DNA of 64,000 nt, taken from NCBI RefSeq assembly GCF_026410385.1, contig NZ_JAPMLT010000010.1:62001-126000 (forward strand). The letters run 5' to 3'. Made by a program: the position numbers and the translations under genes. Positions 8,391 to 17,248 of this stretch are shown here, piece by piece (position 1 is the stretch's first letter; each line of letters begins with the position of its first letter). A model generated the notes under the pieces. It was not told the origin of the DNA. It made no database searches and saw nothing but the letters and a program-made list of their open reading frames with translations. The stretch comes from Tumebacillus lacus. GTDB lineage: Bacteria; Bacillota; Bacilli; Tumebacillales; Tumebacillaceae.

Positions 8391-9316
8391 AACGCATCGT
8401 AGTAGGCACACGCAAGAGCCCGCTGGCTCTGACGCAGACCGAATGGGTCATGGAACAACTGCAAAAGCACCACCCGGATCTGGAGATCGGCATGGAGAAG
8501 ATCGTCACCAAAGGCGACCGCATCCTCGATGTCACGCTCTCCAAAGTCGGCGGCAAAGGGCTGTTCATCAAAGAGATCGAGCAGGCGATGTATGATCGCA
8601 CCGTCGATTTTGCGGTGCACAGCTTGAAGGACATGCCGACGGAGATGCCGGAAGGACTGATGCTGGTCGCGATCACGCACCGTGAAGACCCGCGCGACGT
8701 GGTGATCACGCGGGATGGACGCGGTTTTTCCGACCTGCCGACGGGCGCGAGAGTCGGCACGTCGTCCTTGCGCCGTGCCGCTCAGCTGACCAACGCGCGT
8801 CCGGATCTGGAGATCGTCTCCGTGCGCGGCAACATCAACACCCGTTTGAAAAAGCTGGAGGAGCTGGAACTGGACGCCATCGTGCTGGCAGCGGCCGGTT
8901 TGGAGCGGATGGGTTGGGCGGACAAGATCTCGGAACGCCTGCCGACCGATCTGTGCATTCCGGCGGTGGGGCAGGGCGCGCTGGCGATCCAGTGCCGCTC
9001 GGAGGACAAAGAGATCCGCGAGTTGCTCTCCGTGCTCGACGATGCCAACACCCGCATCATCGTACAGGCAGAGCGTACGTTGCTCGGCAAGCTCAACGGC
9101 GGCTGCCAGATCCCGATCGGCGCGTTTGCCGAGTTTGTCGACGGCGGCGAGCTGCAGTTGACAGGCATCGTCGGTACGCCGGACGGCCGTACCTTGCTGC
9201 GAGAATCGGCAAGAGGGGCGGATGCGGTGTCGCTGGGGCACGCGGTGGCGGACCGTCTGATCGAACAGGGCGCAGGCGAGATCCTCGCCAAAGTGCGGGA
9301 GGAGCTGAACTCGTGA
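8387..9316 (+). CDS. hemC: Porphobilinogen deaminase (hydroxymethylbilane synthase)
   Basis: HemC condenses four porphobilinogens into hydroxymethylbilane. The 309 residues match the family length. The N terminus reads VVGTRKSPLALTQT, followed by KGDRILD, the VHSLKDMPTE motif with the catalytic Asp region, and GTSSLRRAAQL. The dipyrromethane cofactor Cys is residue 240 in NGGCQIPIGA. The start codon overlaps the preceding stop (ATGA) and the stop overlaps the GTG of the next gene, so translation is coupled on both sides. Confidence 0.97.
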   Translation: MKRIVVGTRKSPLALTQTEWVMEQLQKHHPDLEIGMEKIVTKGDRILDVTLSKVGGKGLFIKEIEQAMYDRTVDFAVHSLKDMPTEMPEGLMLVAITHREDPRDVVITRDGRGFSDLPTGARVGTSSLRRAAQLTNARPDLEIVSVRGNINTRLKKLEELELDAIVLAAAGLERMGWADKISERLPTDLCIPAVGQGALAIQCRSEDKEIRELLSVLDDANTRIIVQAERTLLGKLNGGCQIPIGAFAEFVDGGELQLTGIVGTPDGRTLLRESARGADAVSLGHAVADRLIEQGAGEILAKVREELNS

Positions 9317-10848
9317 TCGAGCGGGCTGGCATCGGGACGGTAGCACTCGTCGGCGCCGGCCCCGGCGACCCGCGCTTGATCACCGTGCGCGGCCGCGAGC
9401 TGCTGGAGCGGGCGGACGTCATCGTGTACGATCGCCTCGCCTCCCCGCGTCTGTTGCGGGCGGCAAAGCCGGGCGCGGAGCTGATCTACGCCGGCAAAAG
9501 CCCCGAGGGCAACGCCCTCGACCAAGAGGAGATCTCGCTCCTGCTGGTGCGGCTCGCACAGGCGGGCAAGAGTGTCGTGCGCCTCAAAGGCGGCGATCCG
9601 AGCGTGTTTGCCCGCGTCGGCGAGGAGATGGAGCTGTTGGCAGCAAACGGGATACCTTATGAGATCGTGCCGGGCATCACATCCGCTCTGGCAGCCCCGA
9701 TCTTTGCGGGCATCCCGGTTACATATAAAAATGTCGCGTCCTCCTTTCACGTGATCTCCGGTCACGAAGACCCGGACAGCCCGGAGACCTCCCACGACTG
9801 GGAGGCGATCTCGCGGCTTTCGGGCACGTTGGTGTTTTTGATGGGCGTCTCCCGCCTGCAGGCCATCGCCTCGCAACTGATGCACCACGGCCGCTCGCCG
9901 CAGACGCCGGTGGCACTGGTGCGATGGGGCACGCGGGTCGAGCAGGAGACGGTCAGCGGTACGCTCGCCGACATCGCCGACCGCGTGGCAGCGGCCGGAT
10001 TGAAAAATCCGGCGGTGATCATCGTCGGCGAGGTGGTCGCCCTGCGCGACAAGATTCGCTGGGTGGAAAAACGGCCGCTGTTTGGCCGCCGCATCGTCGT
10101 CACCCGGTCGCGCAGTCAGGCCAGCGAGACGAGCCGCCTGATCGAAGAGCTGGGCGGCGAACCGTATGAATACCCGGTGATCGAAACGGCGTGGCCGGAC
10201 GACTTGACGCCGTTTGATGCGGCGCTCGCGAACCTGCCTCAGTACGACTGGCTGATCTTCACCAGCGTCAACGCCGTGGAGATGTTTTTCCAGCGAATGA
10301 GGCACAATAGGGTCGATATCCGCTCCTTGGCTTCTGTCCGGATCGCCGCTGTCGGTCAAAAAACGGCGCAGGCGGTGGAAAGATACGGCCTGCTCGTCGA
10401 GGTCGTCGGCGAAGAGTTTATCGCCGAGGGGCTGCTCGATGTGCTCGGCGACCGGATCGCACCGGGACAGAAGGTCTTGTTCCCGCGTGCGGACATCGCC
10501 CGCCGCGTCTTGCCGGACGCCCTGCGTCAGGCAGGGTGCGACGTCACCGAGTTTGACGCGTACCGGACGGTGGCCGTTGCCGACGAAACACAGGAACTGG
10601 TCACGATGCTCCGATCCAAACAGATTGATGTCATCACGTTCACCAGCGGTTCCACGGTGAAAAATTTATTTGCCGCTTTGGAAGGTCACGATGCGGCAGA
10701 TCTGCTTCAAGGCGTGGTGCTGGCGGCCATCGGACCGCAGACAGCCAAAGCGCTGCAGGAGCGGGGACTGCAGGTCGACGTGATGCCCGATACATATACG
10801 ATTCCCGCGTTGCTGGCGGCGTTGACCGCTCATCTCAACGGGGAATGA
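9313..10848 (+). CDS. cobA-hemD: Bifunctional uroporphyrinogen-III C-methyltransferase / uroporphyrinogen-III synthase (CobA-HemD fusion)
   Basis: The 511-residue protein joins two enzymes. Residues about 8-245 are a SAM-dependent CobA/SUMT: VGAGPGDPRLITVRG, KGGDPSVFARVGEE, and the VPGITSALAAPIFAGIP region. From about residue 253 (GRRIVVTRSRSQASE) to the end is a HemD-type synthase with two flavodoxin-like halves, including IFTSVNAVEMFF and TFTSGSTVKN. HemD closes hydroxymethylbilane to uroporphyrinogen III and CobA methylates it to precorrin-2, so one protein sits at the heme/siroheme branch. The GTG start overlaps the hemC stop and has GGAGGAG eight bases before it. Longer in-frame starts would lie inside hemC and are rejected. 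Such fusions are known in several Firmicutes. Confidence 0.95.
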   Translation: MIERAGIGTVALVGAGPGDPRLITVRGRELLERADVIVYDRLASPRLLRAAKPGAELIYAGKSPEGNALDQEEISLLLVRLAQAGKSVVRLKGGDPSVFARVGEEMELLAANGIPYEIVPGITSALAAPIFAGIPVTYKNVASSFHVISGHEDPDSPETSHDWEAISRLSGTLVFLMGVSRLQAIASQLMHHGRSPQTPVALVRWGTRVEQETVSGTLADIADRVAAAGLKNPAVIIVGEVVALRDKIRWVEKRPLFGRRIVVTRSRSQASETSRLIEELGGEPYEYPVIETAWPDDLTPFDAALANLPQYDWLIFTSVNAVEMFFQRMRHNRVDIRSLASVRIAAVGQKTAQAVERYGLLVEVVGEEFIAEGLLDVLGDRIAPGQKVLFPRADIARRVLPDALRQAGCDVTEFDAYRTVAVADETQELVTMLRSKQIDVITFTSGSTVKNLFAALEGHDAADLLQGVVLAAIGPQTAKALQERGLQVDVMPDTYTIPALLAALTAHLNGE

Positions 10849-10864
10849 AGAGGAGGTTGCTCTC

Positions 10865-11851
10865 ATGCATCCATTCGAATTTAACCGCCACCGCCGTCTG
10901 CGCCGTTCCGCAGGCATCCGGGCGATGGTGCGGGAACACCACGTGTCTGTCGATGACATGCTCTATCCGATCTTTGTCGTGGAAGGCGAGAACGTGAAAC
11001 ATGAGATCCCGTCGATGCCGGGCGTCTATCACTTCTCCCTCGACATGTTGAAAAAAGAGATGGACGAGGTCGTGGAACTGGGTCTGAAATCGGTGATCCT
11101 GTTCGGCATCCCCGGCCACAAAGACGAGCATTCTTCGCAAGCATACGCTCACAACGGCATCGTCCAACGAGCGATCCGCCAGATCAAAGAGCAGTACCCG
11201 CACATCGTCGTCGTCACCGACGTCTGCCTCTGCCAGTACAACCCGGCAGGTCACTGCGGCATCGTCGACGAGCACGAGTGCGTCCTCAACGACCCGTCTC
11301 TGGAGCTGATTGCACGGACCGCGCTGTCCCACGCGTTTGCGGGTGCTGACATCGTCGCACCGTCCGACATGATGGACGGCCGCATCGCCGCGATCCGTCA
11401 TATCCTCGACGAGAACGATTTCCACGACATTCCGATCATGTCGTACGCGGTCAAATACGCGTCCGCCTACTACGGTCCGTTCCGGGAAGCGGCTCACTCC
11501 GCACCGGCGTTCGGCGACCGCAAGACGTACCAGATGGACCCGGCAAACGGCCGCGAAGCACTGCGCGAAGCTGCGTCCGACTTTGCGGAAGGCGCCGACA
11601 TGCTGATGGTCAAACCGGGCCTTGCCTATCTGGACATCATCCGCCAGTTGCGCGACCGCTACGATGTGCCGATCGTCGCTTACAACGTGTCTGCCGAATA
11701 CGCGATGGTCAAAGCGGCTGCCCAGAACGGCTGGGTGGATGAACGCAGCATCGTGATGGAAACGATGGTCAGTTTCAAGCGCGCAGGTGCCGACATCATC
11801 ATGACCTACTTTGCCAAAGACGTCGCGCGTTACCTGAAAGAAGGATACTAG
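10865..11851 (+). CDS. hemB: Delta-aminolevulinic acid dehydratase (porphobilinogen synthase)
   Basis: HemB condenses two 5-aminolevulinate molecules into porphobilinogen. The 328 residues are full length. The zinc site is visible as VCLCQYNPAGHCG (about 119-131). The Schiff-base lysine regions are YAVKYASAYYGPFR (about 198) and MLMVKPGLAYLDII (about 250). GAAGAGGAGG precedes the ATG. It follows the cobA-hemD fusion by 16 bases and precedes hemL by 12 bases within the operon. Confidence 0.97.
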   Translation: MHPFEFNRHRRLRRSAGIRAMVREHHVSVDDMLYPIFVVEGENVKHEIPSMPGVYHFSLDMLKKEMDEVVELGLKSVILFGIPGHKDEHSSQAYAHNGIVQRAIRQIKEQYPHIVVVTDVCLCQYNPAGHCGIVDEHECVLNDPSLELIARTALSHAFAGADIVAPSDMMDGRIAAIRHILDENDFHDIPIMSYAVKYASAYYGPFREAAHSAPAFGDRKTYQMDPANGREALREAASDFAEGADMLMVKPGLAYLDIIRQLRDRYDVPIVAYNVSAEYAMVKAAAQNGWVDERSIVMETMVSFKRAGADIIMTYFAKDVARYLKEGY

Positions 11852-11863
11852 GAGGTGGCGTCC

Positions 11864-13153
11864 ATGCATAAAGGATACAGCCGTTCGCAAGCGGCGTTTT
11901 CAGAAGCGAAGAAAATCATTCCCGGCGGTGTCAACTCGCCGGTGCGGGCGTTCCGCGCCGTCGGGGGCGACCCGATCTTTATCGAGCGCGGTGCCGGTTC
12001 GAAAATGTATGACGTCGACGGCAACGAATACATCGACTACTGCCTGTCCTGGGGTCCGCTGATCCTCGGCCACGCACACCCGGAGATCGTGCAGGCGCTC
12101 GGCGAATACGCGGCGCGCGGCACTTCCTTTGGCGCACCGACCGAGTTGGAGACGGAGATGGCGCAGCTCGTCATCGACATCGTCCCGTCGGTGGAAGTCG
12201 TGCGGATGGTCAACTCCGGCACGGAAGCGACCATGTCGGCACTCCGTCTGGCGCGCGGCTACACCAAGCGCAGCAAGATCCTCAAGTTCGAGGGCAACTA
12301 CCACGGCCATGCCGACTCCCTGCTGATCAAAGCGGGCTCCGGTGTGGCGACGCTCGGTCTGCCCGACTCGCCGGGCGTCCCGGACTCGGTCGCGGCGAAC
12401 ACGCTGACCGTGCCGTTCAACGATCTCGACAGTCTGCGCCTCGCGTTTGAAAAGTTTGGCGACGACATCGCCGCCGTCATTCTCGAACCGGTCGCCGGCA
12501 ACATGGGCCTCGTCAAGCCGCTGCCGGGCTATCTGGAGCAAGTGCGGGCGATCACCCGCGAGTACGGCACCCTGTTGATCTTCGACGAAGTGATGACCGG
12601 ATTCCGCGTCGCGTACGGCGGCGTGCAGTCGCTGTACAACATCGACCCGGACCTGACCACGATGGGCAAAGTCATCGGCGGGGGACTGCCGGTCGGCGCG
12701 TACGGCGGCAAGCGCGAGATCATGGAAATGGTCGCTCCGGCCGGCCCGATCTACCAAGCGGGCACCCTGTCCGGCAACCCGCTCGCGATGATCGCAGGCT
12801 ACCTGACCTTGAAAAAGATCGGTGAGCCGGGCGTGTACGAGAGCCTCGAAGCGAAAGGCAAGCGCCTCGTCGAAGGCTTCCTCGCGACCGGCAAAGAACT
12901 GGGCATCCCGGTGCAAGGCGACTATGTCGGCTCGATGTTCGGCACGTTCTTCTCGGAGCAGCCGATCATCGACTACACGACCGCCAAGCAGTGCGATCTC
13001 GACCGCTATGCCAAGTATTTCTCCAACATGCTCCAGCGCGGCGTCTACCTTGCGCCGTCTCAACTCGAAGCGGGCTTCCTTTCCTTGGCGCACACAGACA
13101 GCGACATCGACCGCACCTTGGAAGCGTCGCGCGAGTCGATGAAAGCACTGTAA
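11864..13153 (+). CDS. hemL: Glutamate-1-semialdehyde 2,1-aminomutase
   Basis: HemL is the PLP enzyme that turns glutamate-1-semialdehyde into 5-aminolevulinate. The 429 residues are typical. [11 protein letters not shown] lies near the N terminus and [17 protein letters not shown] binds the cofactor phosphate. [11 protein letters not shown] holds the PLP-ring Asp, and [17 protein letters not shown] contains the Schiff-base lysine. A GTG at 11855 overlaps the GGAGG box, so ATG 11864 is chosen. It is the last biosynthetic gene of the hem operon. Confidence 0.97.
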   Translation: MHKGYSRSQAAFSEAKKIIPGGVNSPVRAFRAVGGDPIFIERGAGSKMYDVDGNEYIDYCLSWGPLILGHAHPEIVQALGEYAARGTSFGAPTELETEMAQLVIDIVPSVEVVRMVNSGTEATMSALRLARGYTKRSKILKFEGNYHGHADSLLIKAGSGVATLGLPDSPGVPDSVAANTLTVPFNDLDSLRLAFEKFGDDIAAVILEPVAGNMGLVKPLPGYLEQVRAITREYGTLLIFDEVMTGFRVAYGGVQSLYNIDPDLTTMGKVIGGGLPVGAYGGKREIMEMVAPAGPIYQAGTLSGNPLAMIAGYLTLKKIGEPGVYESLEAKGKRLVEGFLATGKELGIPVQGDYVGSMFGTFFSEQPIIDYTTAKQCDLDRYAKYFSNMLQRGVYLAPSQLEAGFLSLAHTDSDIDRTLEASRESMKAL

Positions 13154-13156
13154 GAC

Positions 13157-14455
13157 ATGAGAATCTTCATCAACGGCCTGCAGAGCGTCCAGTGGATGGT
13201 TTTTCTGCTGGCCAACATCATCGCCGTGCCGATAGCTGTCGGCGCGGCGTATGATCTTTCTGCGGTCGAAATCTCCACGTTCATCCAGCGCATGATGCTG
13301 ATCACCGGCGTGATCACTCTGCTGCAGATCTGGATCGGGCACCGGTTGCCGCTGCTCGAAGGGGGAGCGGGCATGTGGTGGGCGCTGTTTCTCGTCATGG
13401 CGGCGATGGCCGCACCCGGCGACAAACTGACCGCCCTGCAACAGCTCGAAGCCGGGATGATCGCGGCAGGCGGGGTGCTGATCGTACTCTCGCTCCTGCC
13501 ATCGGTGATGCGGATCGTCGACCTGTTCACGCCGATTGTCACCGGGGTGTTTCTGATCTTGCTCTGCGTGCAGATGAGCGGCTCGTTCTTTAAAGGGATG
13601 CTCGGCGTCTCCCGTTACGGTCACATCGACTGGTCGGTGGCGGGGATGTCGCTCGCGGTCATCGTGATCGTGCTGTTGTTGTCGCTGAAAGGCAAAGGCA
13701 TCCTCCGCAGCATGGGTCCGTTGCTCGGCATCCTCGCCGGGTGGGGGCTGGCTGCATGGCTCGGCCTGACCGAAGGCGTTGAAACGGCCGATGAGCGCAT
13801 CTTCGCGCTCCCGGAGATCTTGCCGTGGGGGCCGCCGGTCTGGGACTTCGGCGTCCTGCTGACCTCGGTGCTGACCGGTGTGATCCTGATCTCAAACCTC
13901 GTCGCCTCCGTCGTCGTGATGAGCAAGACTCTCGGCGTCGAGCCTGAGCCGAGAGCCTTCTCTCGCGGTCTGCGCATGAACGGCGTCGGCAGCGTGGTCT
14001 CCGGCGGATTCTCCATCGTGGGCTTGGTGCCGCTGTCCGTATCGGCCGGATTTATCATGACGACCGGCATCCGCGAGAAACTGCCGTTCATCATCGGCAC
14101 CGCTCTCGTCGCGGTGGCGGGCTTCTTCCCGGCGACGGGTGCGTTTTTCGCCACCCTGCCGTCGGAAGTCGCGTATGCTTCGCTGTTCATCCCGTTCTCC
14201 CAGATGATGGGCTTCGGTTTCCGCGATCTGATGGGCGTCGCCCCGTCCAATCGCAACTTGCTCGTCATCGGTCTGAGCTGCATGTTCGGCGCAGGCATCA
14301 TGTTCCTGCCGCCCGATGCCCTGACACAGGTTGCGCCGTGGCTGCGCAACGTGATCGCCAACGGCTTGCTGATGGGATTGCTCCTGTGCATGTTGCTGGA
14401 GCACGTCATCTTCCGCGAAAAGAATACGGAGCAAAAAGAAACCACTCGCGGGTAG
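13157..14455 (+). CDS. NCS2-family nucleobase (uracil/xanthine) permease-like protein
   Basis: This 432-residue membrane protein has around twelve hydrophobic segments and an overall pattern of the NCS2 purine/pyrimidine transporter family. Visible marks are the early QWMVFLLANIIAVPI segment and the conserved loop around GGFSIVGLVPLSVSAGF. It starts three bases after the hemL stop without a clear Shine-Dalgarno box, so translational coupling to hemL is likely. Its stop codon lies in the loop of the operon terminator. Substrate is unknown; the position invites a look at a tetrapyrrole-linked role, but family membership points to nucleobases. Confidence 0.8.
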   Translation: MRIFINGLQSVQWMVFLLANIIAVPIAVGAAYDLSAVEISTFIQRMMLITGVITLLQIWIGHRLPLLEGGAGMWWALFLVMAAMAAPGDKLTALQQLEAGMIAAGGVLIVLSLLPSVMRIVDLFTPIVTGVFLILLCVQMSGSFFKGMLGVSRYGHIDWSVAGMSLAVIVIVLLLSLKGKGILRSMGPLLGILAGWGLAAWLGLTEGVETADERIFALPEILPWGPPVWDFGVLLTSVLTGVILISNLVASVVVMSKTLGVEPEPRAFSRGLRMNGVGSVVSGGFSIVGLVPLSVSAGFIMTTGIREKLPFIIGTALVAVAGFFPATGAFFATLPSEVAYASLFIPFSQMMGFGFRDLMGVAPSNRNLLVIGLSCMFGAGIMFLPPDALTQVAPWLRNVIANGLLMGLLLCMLLEHVIFREKNTEQKETTRG

Positions 14456-14472
14456 GCGAGTGGTTTCTTTTT
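14433..14472. terminator. Strong bidirectional terminator ending the hem operon
   Basis: A 17-base near-perfect inverted repeat beginning AAAAAGAAACCACTCGC has a six-base loop that contains the permease stop codon TAG. Both strands end in T runs, so it also stops the opposed gene at 14483. Confidence 0.9.
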
Positions 14473-14482
14473 GCATTTCTTA

Positions 14483-14947
14483 TCATTCCTTCAGCATCCC
14501 GCCGTGATACACCAACTCATACACGAGATGCTCTTTCCTATAAATCCGCTCTTTCCCGTGCAACCGCGTCACATCGCCGTCGTTCCCATCCACGTACCGC
14601 AGATCGCCTTCGACATGCTCAAAGCCTCCGAGAAATCTGCTTTCCTCATACATCTTCGACAGGCTGCTCCGAATCATCCGGATCGTTTCCGCCGCCGTGA
14701 TTTGCTCCGGTTCGAGGATGTATCCGTAATAGTTCATCACCCAAACAACATTCCCCCGGAAATAAACCACTTCCTGACCGATGAAATCGGTGCTGCCGAA
14801 GTAGCTGTCATGGTAGGAAAAATCCTCCTCGGCATATTGGAGATCCTTCGATCCAAGACGATAGGACAGCAGTTTCTGCGCACCGCCCACGTACGTTTTG
14901 CTTTTCGCACGGACGATAAAAGCTGAGAGTTCCTCAAGGTTGATCAT
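14483..14947 (-). CDS. DUF5680-like protein
   Basis: The 154-residue cytoplasmic protein has no signal peptide or membrane segment. Its pattern (FIVRAKSKTYVGG near the N terminus, DFSYHDSYFG, GQEVVYF, VWVMNYYG) matches the DUF5680 family of small proteins with unknown function. The gene overlaps the membrane-protein gene before it by 14 bases, with AGGTGA before its ATG, and it ends at the shared terminator. It is the last gene of a three-gene minus-strand unit with an RluA-type gene. Confidence 0.7.
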   Translation of the reverse strand: MINLEELSAFIVRAKSKTYVGGAQKLLSYRLGSKDLQYAEEDFSYHDSYFGSTDFIGQEVVYFRGNVVWVMNYYGYILEPEQITAAETIRMIRSSLSKMYEESRFLGGFEHVEGDLRYVDGNDGDVTRLHGKERIYRKEHLVYELVYHGGMLKE

Positions 14948-15344
14948 GTTGATTCACCTGCGCGAACATCTTCTTCAACAGATTGAACAGCACGTACGTA
15001 AACGTCGCCCCGACCAAGCCCCAGAGCGAGAGCAGAGCCGCTTCGTTGACGGCCGTCATGCCAAACACGCCCTCTGTGTAGAAGTGCCCGTTGATCAGGC
15101 CGAGTGCCAGCCAGGCGAAGAGAAAGCAGAACACGACCGACAGCCAGTACACCCGCTTACTTTGCAACACCAGCGTCACCACGCCACCAAGCAGCGCCAT
15201 GATGAACGGGTTGATCAAAAACAGCCGCATCACGGTGATATGCTTCGGGGTGGCCGCTTCCGGTCCGGCCGGATTGGTAAAACCGAGCAGCGCGAGCAGG
15301 CCGGGCAGCAGAGCGAGGAAGAGCAACATCAATCCTTTATACAT
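14934..15344 (-). CDS. Small integral membrane protein of unknown function
   Basis: The 136-residue protein has four hydrophobic stretches: an N-terminal one that looks like an uncleaved signal, two in the middle and one near the C terminus. A GAGGTGA box precedes the ATG. It lies 27 bases after the pseudouridine synthase gene and overlaps the next gene. No family is recognised. Confidence 0.65.
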   Translation of the reverse strand: MYKGLMLLFLALLPGLLALLGFTNPAGPEAATPKHITVMRLFLINPFIMALLGGVVTLVLQSKRVYWLSVVFCFLFAWLALGLINGHFYTEGVFGMTAVNEAALLSLWGLVGATFTYVLFNLLKKMFAQVNQHDQP

Positions 15345-15371
15345 CCAACGTTCACCTCGATCCCCATCTTA

Positions 15372-16283
15372 TCACAACGGAGCCAACCTTTGGAGCAGGT
15401 CGGCGAGATCATCCGGCATCGGCGCTTCGATCTCCAACAACTCGCCGGTCAACGGGTGCGGGAAGCGCAACAACGCCGCATGCAACGCCTGTCGCCCAAA
15501 CTGGACCGTCGATCCGCCGTACAGCTCGTCCCCGACCAGCGGATGCCCGAGGTGGGCAAAATGGACGCGGATCTGATGCGTGCGCCCCGTGCGCAGCCGA
15601 GCTTTGACCAGCGTCGCGTTGCGATACCGGGTCACCACTTCGTACTCCGTCTGGGCCGCTTTGCCCGTCTGCGAGACGCGGCGACGGGTGGCATGGTAGC
15701 GGTCGCGACCAATCGGGGCGTCGATCAGGCCTTTTTTCTGCACGACCTTGCCCTGCACCAACGCCCGGTACTCCCGCGACACCGTGCGCTCGGCCAGCAT
15801 CGCGTCGAGCACCGTCTGGGCGACAGCGTGTTTGGGGAACAGGATCGCACCGGACGTCTCCTGATCCAGCCGGTGCAAGATCCTGACTTTGGTCTCCAAT
15901 CCCTGCATTTGATAATGAAACGCCAACGCGTTCAACAGCGTGTCCGTCTCGTCCGGATCGTTCGGGTGGACTTTGCGGCCCGCCTCTTTGTTGATCACGA
16001 TCAGGTGGTCGTCCTCGTACAGCACGTCGAGCGGCCACATCACCGGTTCAAATCCGTACGGCTCCTCCGGGAACAGCAGACAGCGCAGGAGTTCGCCCGC
16101 CTTGACCGTATCTTCCGGCCGGGCTGTCTCTTTCCCGCGCTCCACGTCGCCTTTGCGAAATAACTCCCGTGCCGCCTTGTCCGGCAGGCCGATCTCTTCG
16201 ACCAGCAACTCCAACATCGTGCGCCCGGCCTGTTCCCGCGTGATCCGCGCTTCCAGCCAAGGGCCTGATTTTTCCTGATGCAT
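15372..16283 (-). CDS. RluA-family pseudouridine synthase
   Basis: The enzyme isomerises uridine to pseudouridine in rRNA or tRNA. The catalytic Asp lies in the RILHRLDQETSGAILFPK motif in the middle of the chain. An N-terminal S4-like part precedes the YEDDHLIVINKEAG start of the catalytic domain. TGRTHQIRVHFAHLGHPLVGD follows. A TTG at 16310 could add nine residues; ATG 16283 is chosen because family homology begins just after it, and this start is uncertain. The target site (RluD-type or YhcT/YjbO-type) cannot be assigned. Confidence 0.88.
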   Translation of the reverse strand: MHQEKSGPWLEARITREQAGRTMLELLVEEIGLPDKAARELFRKGDVERGKETARPEDTVKAGELLRCLLFPEEPYGFEPVMWPLDVLYEDDHLIVINKEAGRKVHPNDPDETDTLLNALAFHYQMQGLETKVRILHRLDQETSGAILFPKHAVAQTVLDAMLAERTVSREYRALVQGKVVQKKGLIDAPIGRDRYHATRRRVSQTGKAAQTEYEVVTRYRNATLVKARLRTGRTHQIRVHFAHLGHPLVGDELYGGSTVQFGRQALHAALLRFPHPLTGELLEIEAPMPDDLADLLQRLAPL

Positions 16284-16441
16284 CCTCACACCGACCTTTT
16301 CTTCCAGCAATTGACCTTATTGTAGACAAAAATGGGCTCATACACAATGCACGCGGGCTACCGCCCACACGTACTGTGTTGATGTGCTCAGGGGCACTTG
16401 CAAACGACGAAAATAGAAGAGTGGATGAGAGGAGCTTTTCC

Positions 16442-16684
16442 ATGTCTGATACGACCAAGATCAAGAAAATGAAAATGGGTCTGGTGCTGACCGCAGAAAC
16501 CCGCGCCCAGTTGCAACAATTGCTCTCCGGCCAATGCGATGTGGTGTACCTCGATCACATTTACTTTGAAGACCTGTGCATCGAGGAACTGAAAAACGAC
16601 GGTCTGTCGATTGACGATCTGAAAGTGAAGTGCGGCAAGATCAAGTGCCTCAAACTGAAAGCGATCCAAGACGACTGCTGCTAA
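16442..16684 (+). CDS. Small cysteine-containing protein of unknown function
   Basis: This 80-residue charged protein has six Cys residues (32, 46, 64, 69, 79, 80) and ends in Cys-Cys. There is no signal peptide. GAGAGGAG precedes the ATG; a longer frame from 16376 lacks a binding site. The Cys pattern (CGKIKC and a terminal CC) suggests metal binding or disulfide cross-linking, as in some spore-coat proteins, but no family is recognised. CATACACAAT about 100 bases upstream resembles a mother-cell sigma -10 element, weakly. Confidence 0.6.
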   Translation: MSDTTKIKKMKMGLVLTAETRAQLQQLLSGQCDVVYLDHIYFEDLCIEELKNDGLSIDDLKVKCGKIKCLKLKAIQDDCC

Positions 16685-16714
16685 ACGCCTTTGACGTGAA
16701 CACGTGAACATCTG

Positions 16715-16757
16715 TGCCGTCCTGACCGGTATCCTAACAGATACTGGCAGGACGGCA
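16715..16757 (+). terminator. Hairpin, probable terminator
   Basis: TGCCGTCCTGACCGGTATC pairs with GATACTGGCAGGACGGCA with few mismatches and is followed by a short T-rich tail (TCTTTCG). It closes the small Cys-protein gene. Confidence 0.6.
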
Positions 16758-16828
16758 TCTTTCGTGGTATTCTAAAATCAGAAAGTGATTTTTTTCACAA
16801 GTCACAATTTCAGGAGGAGGCAATCGAC

Positions 16829-17248
16829 ATGTTGCAAAACTCCCCGCTGGTCGTTGTCTATGACGGTTACTGCGCGCTGTGCCGCGCTTCAAAGGATAAA
16901 TTGGAAAAAATGTTCGGTGACCGGATCGCGATGGTCGACTTTCGCGTCACTCCGCCGGAGAGCCTGCACCCGGACCTGAACGAGCAGGCCTGCCAAGCCC
17001 GGATGCATGTCGTCGCCGACGGGCGTGCGTACGGAGGTGCTGCGGCGATGGTGCGTTTGTTCCGGTTGCATCCGGTGCTTCGCTGGCCGGTGCTGCTCTA
17101 CCATGTGCCGCCGCTCGGATGGCTGGCGGAGCGCGTGTATGACCTCGTGTCGCGCAACCGATTCACCCTTTCCAAATGGATCGGCGGTGAACCGCCCGCT
17201 TGCACCGACGCCTGCTCGATCCACCTGCCGGAGAAAAAGAAAAAATGA
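16829..17248 (+). CDS. DCC-family thiol-disulfide oxidoreductase-like protein (DUF393/YuxK)
   Basis: The 139-residue protein carries the family hallmark DGYCALC (residues about 12-18, DxxCxxC) after a hydrophobic beta strand, which gives a thioredoxin-like active site. AGGAGGAGG precedes the ATG. The Lys-rich C terminus abuts the opposed gene: the stops form the palindrome TGATCA with no spacer. Redox activity is expected from the family; the substrate is unknown. Confidence 0.85.
   Translation: MLQNSPLVVVYDGYCALCRASKDKLEKMFGDRIAMVDFRVTPPESLHPDLNEQACQARMHVVADGRAYGGAAAMVRLFRLHPVLRWPVLLYHVPPLGWLAERVYDLVSRNRFTLSKWIGGEPPACTDACSIHLPEKKKK

Noticed and set aside
8914..9312. N-terminal extension of the CobA-HemD frame
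   Set aside because: It lies inside hemC in another frame; the GTG at 9313 has a good binding site and CobA homology begins right after it.
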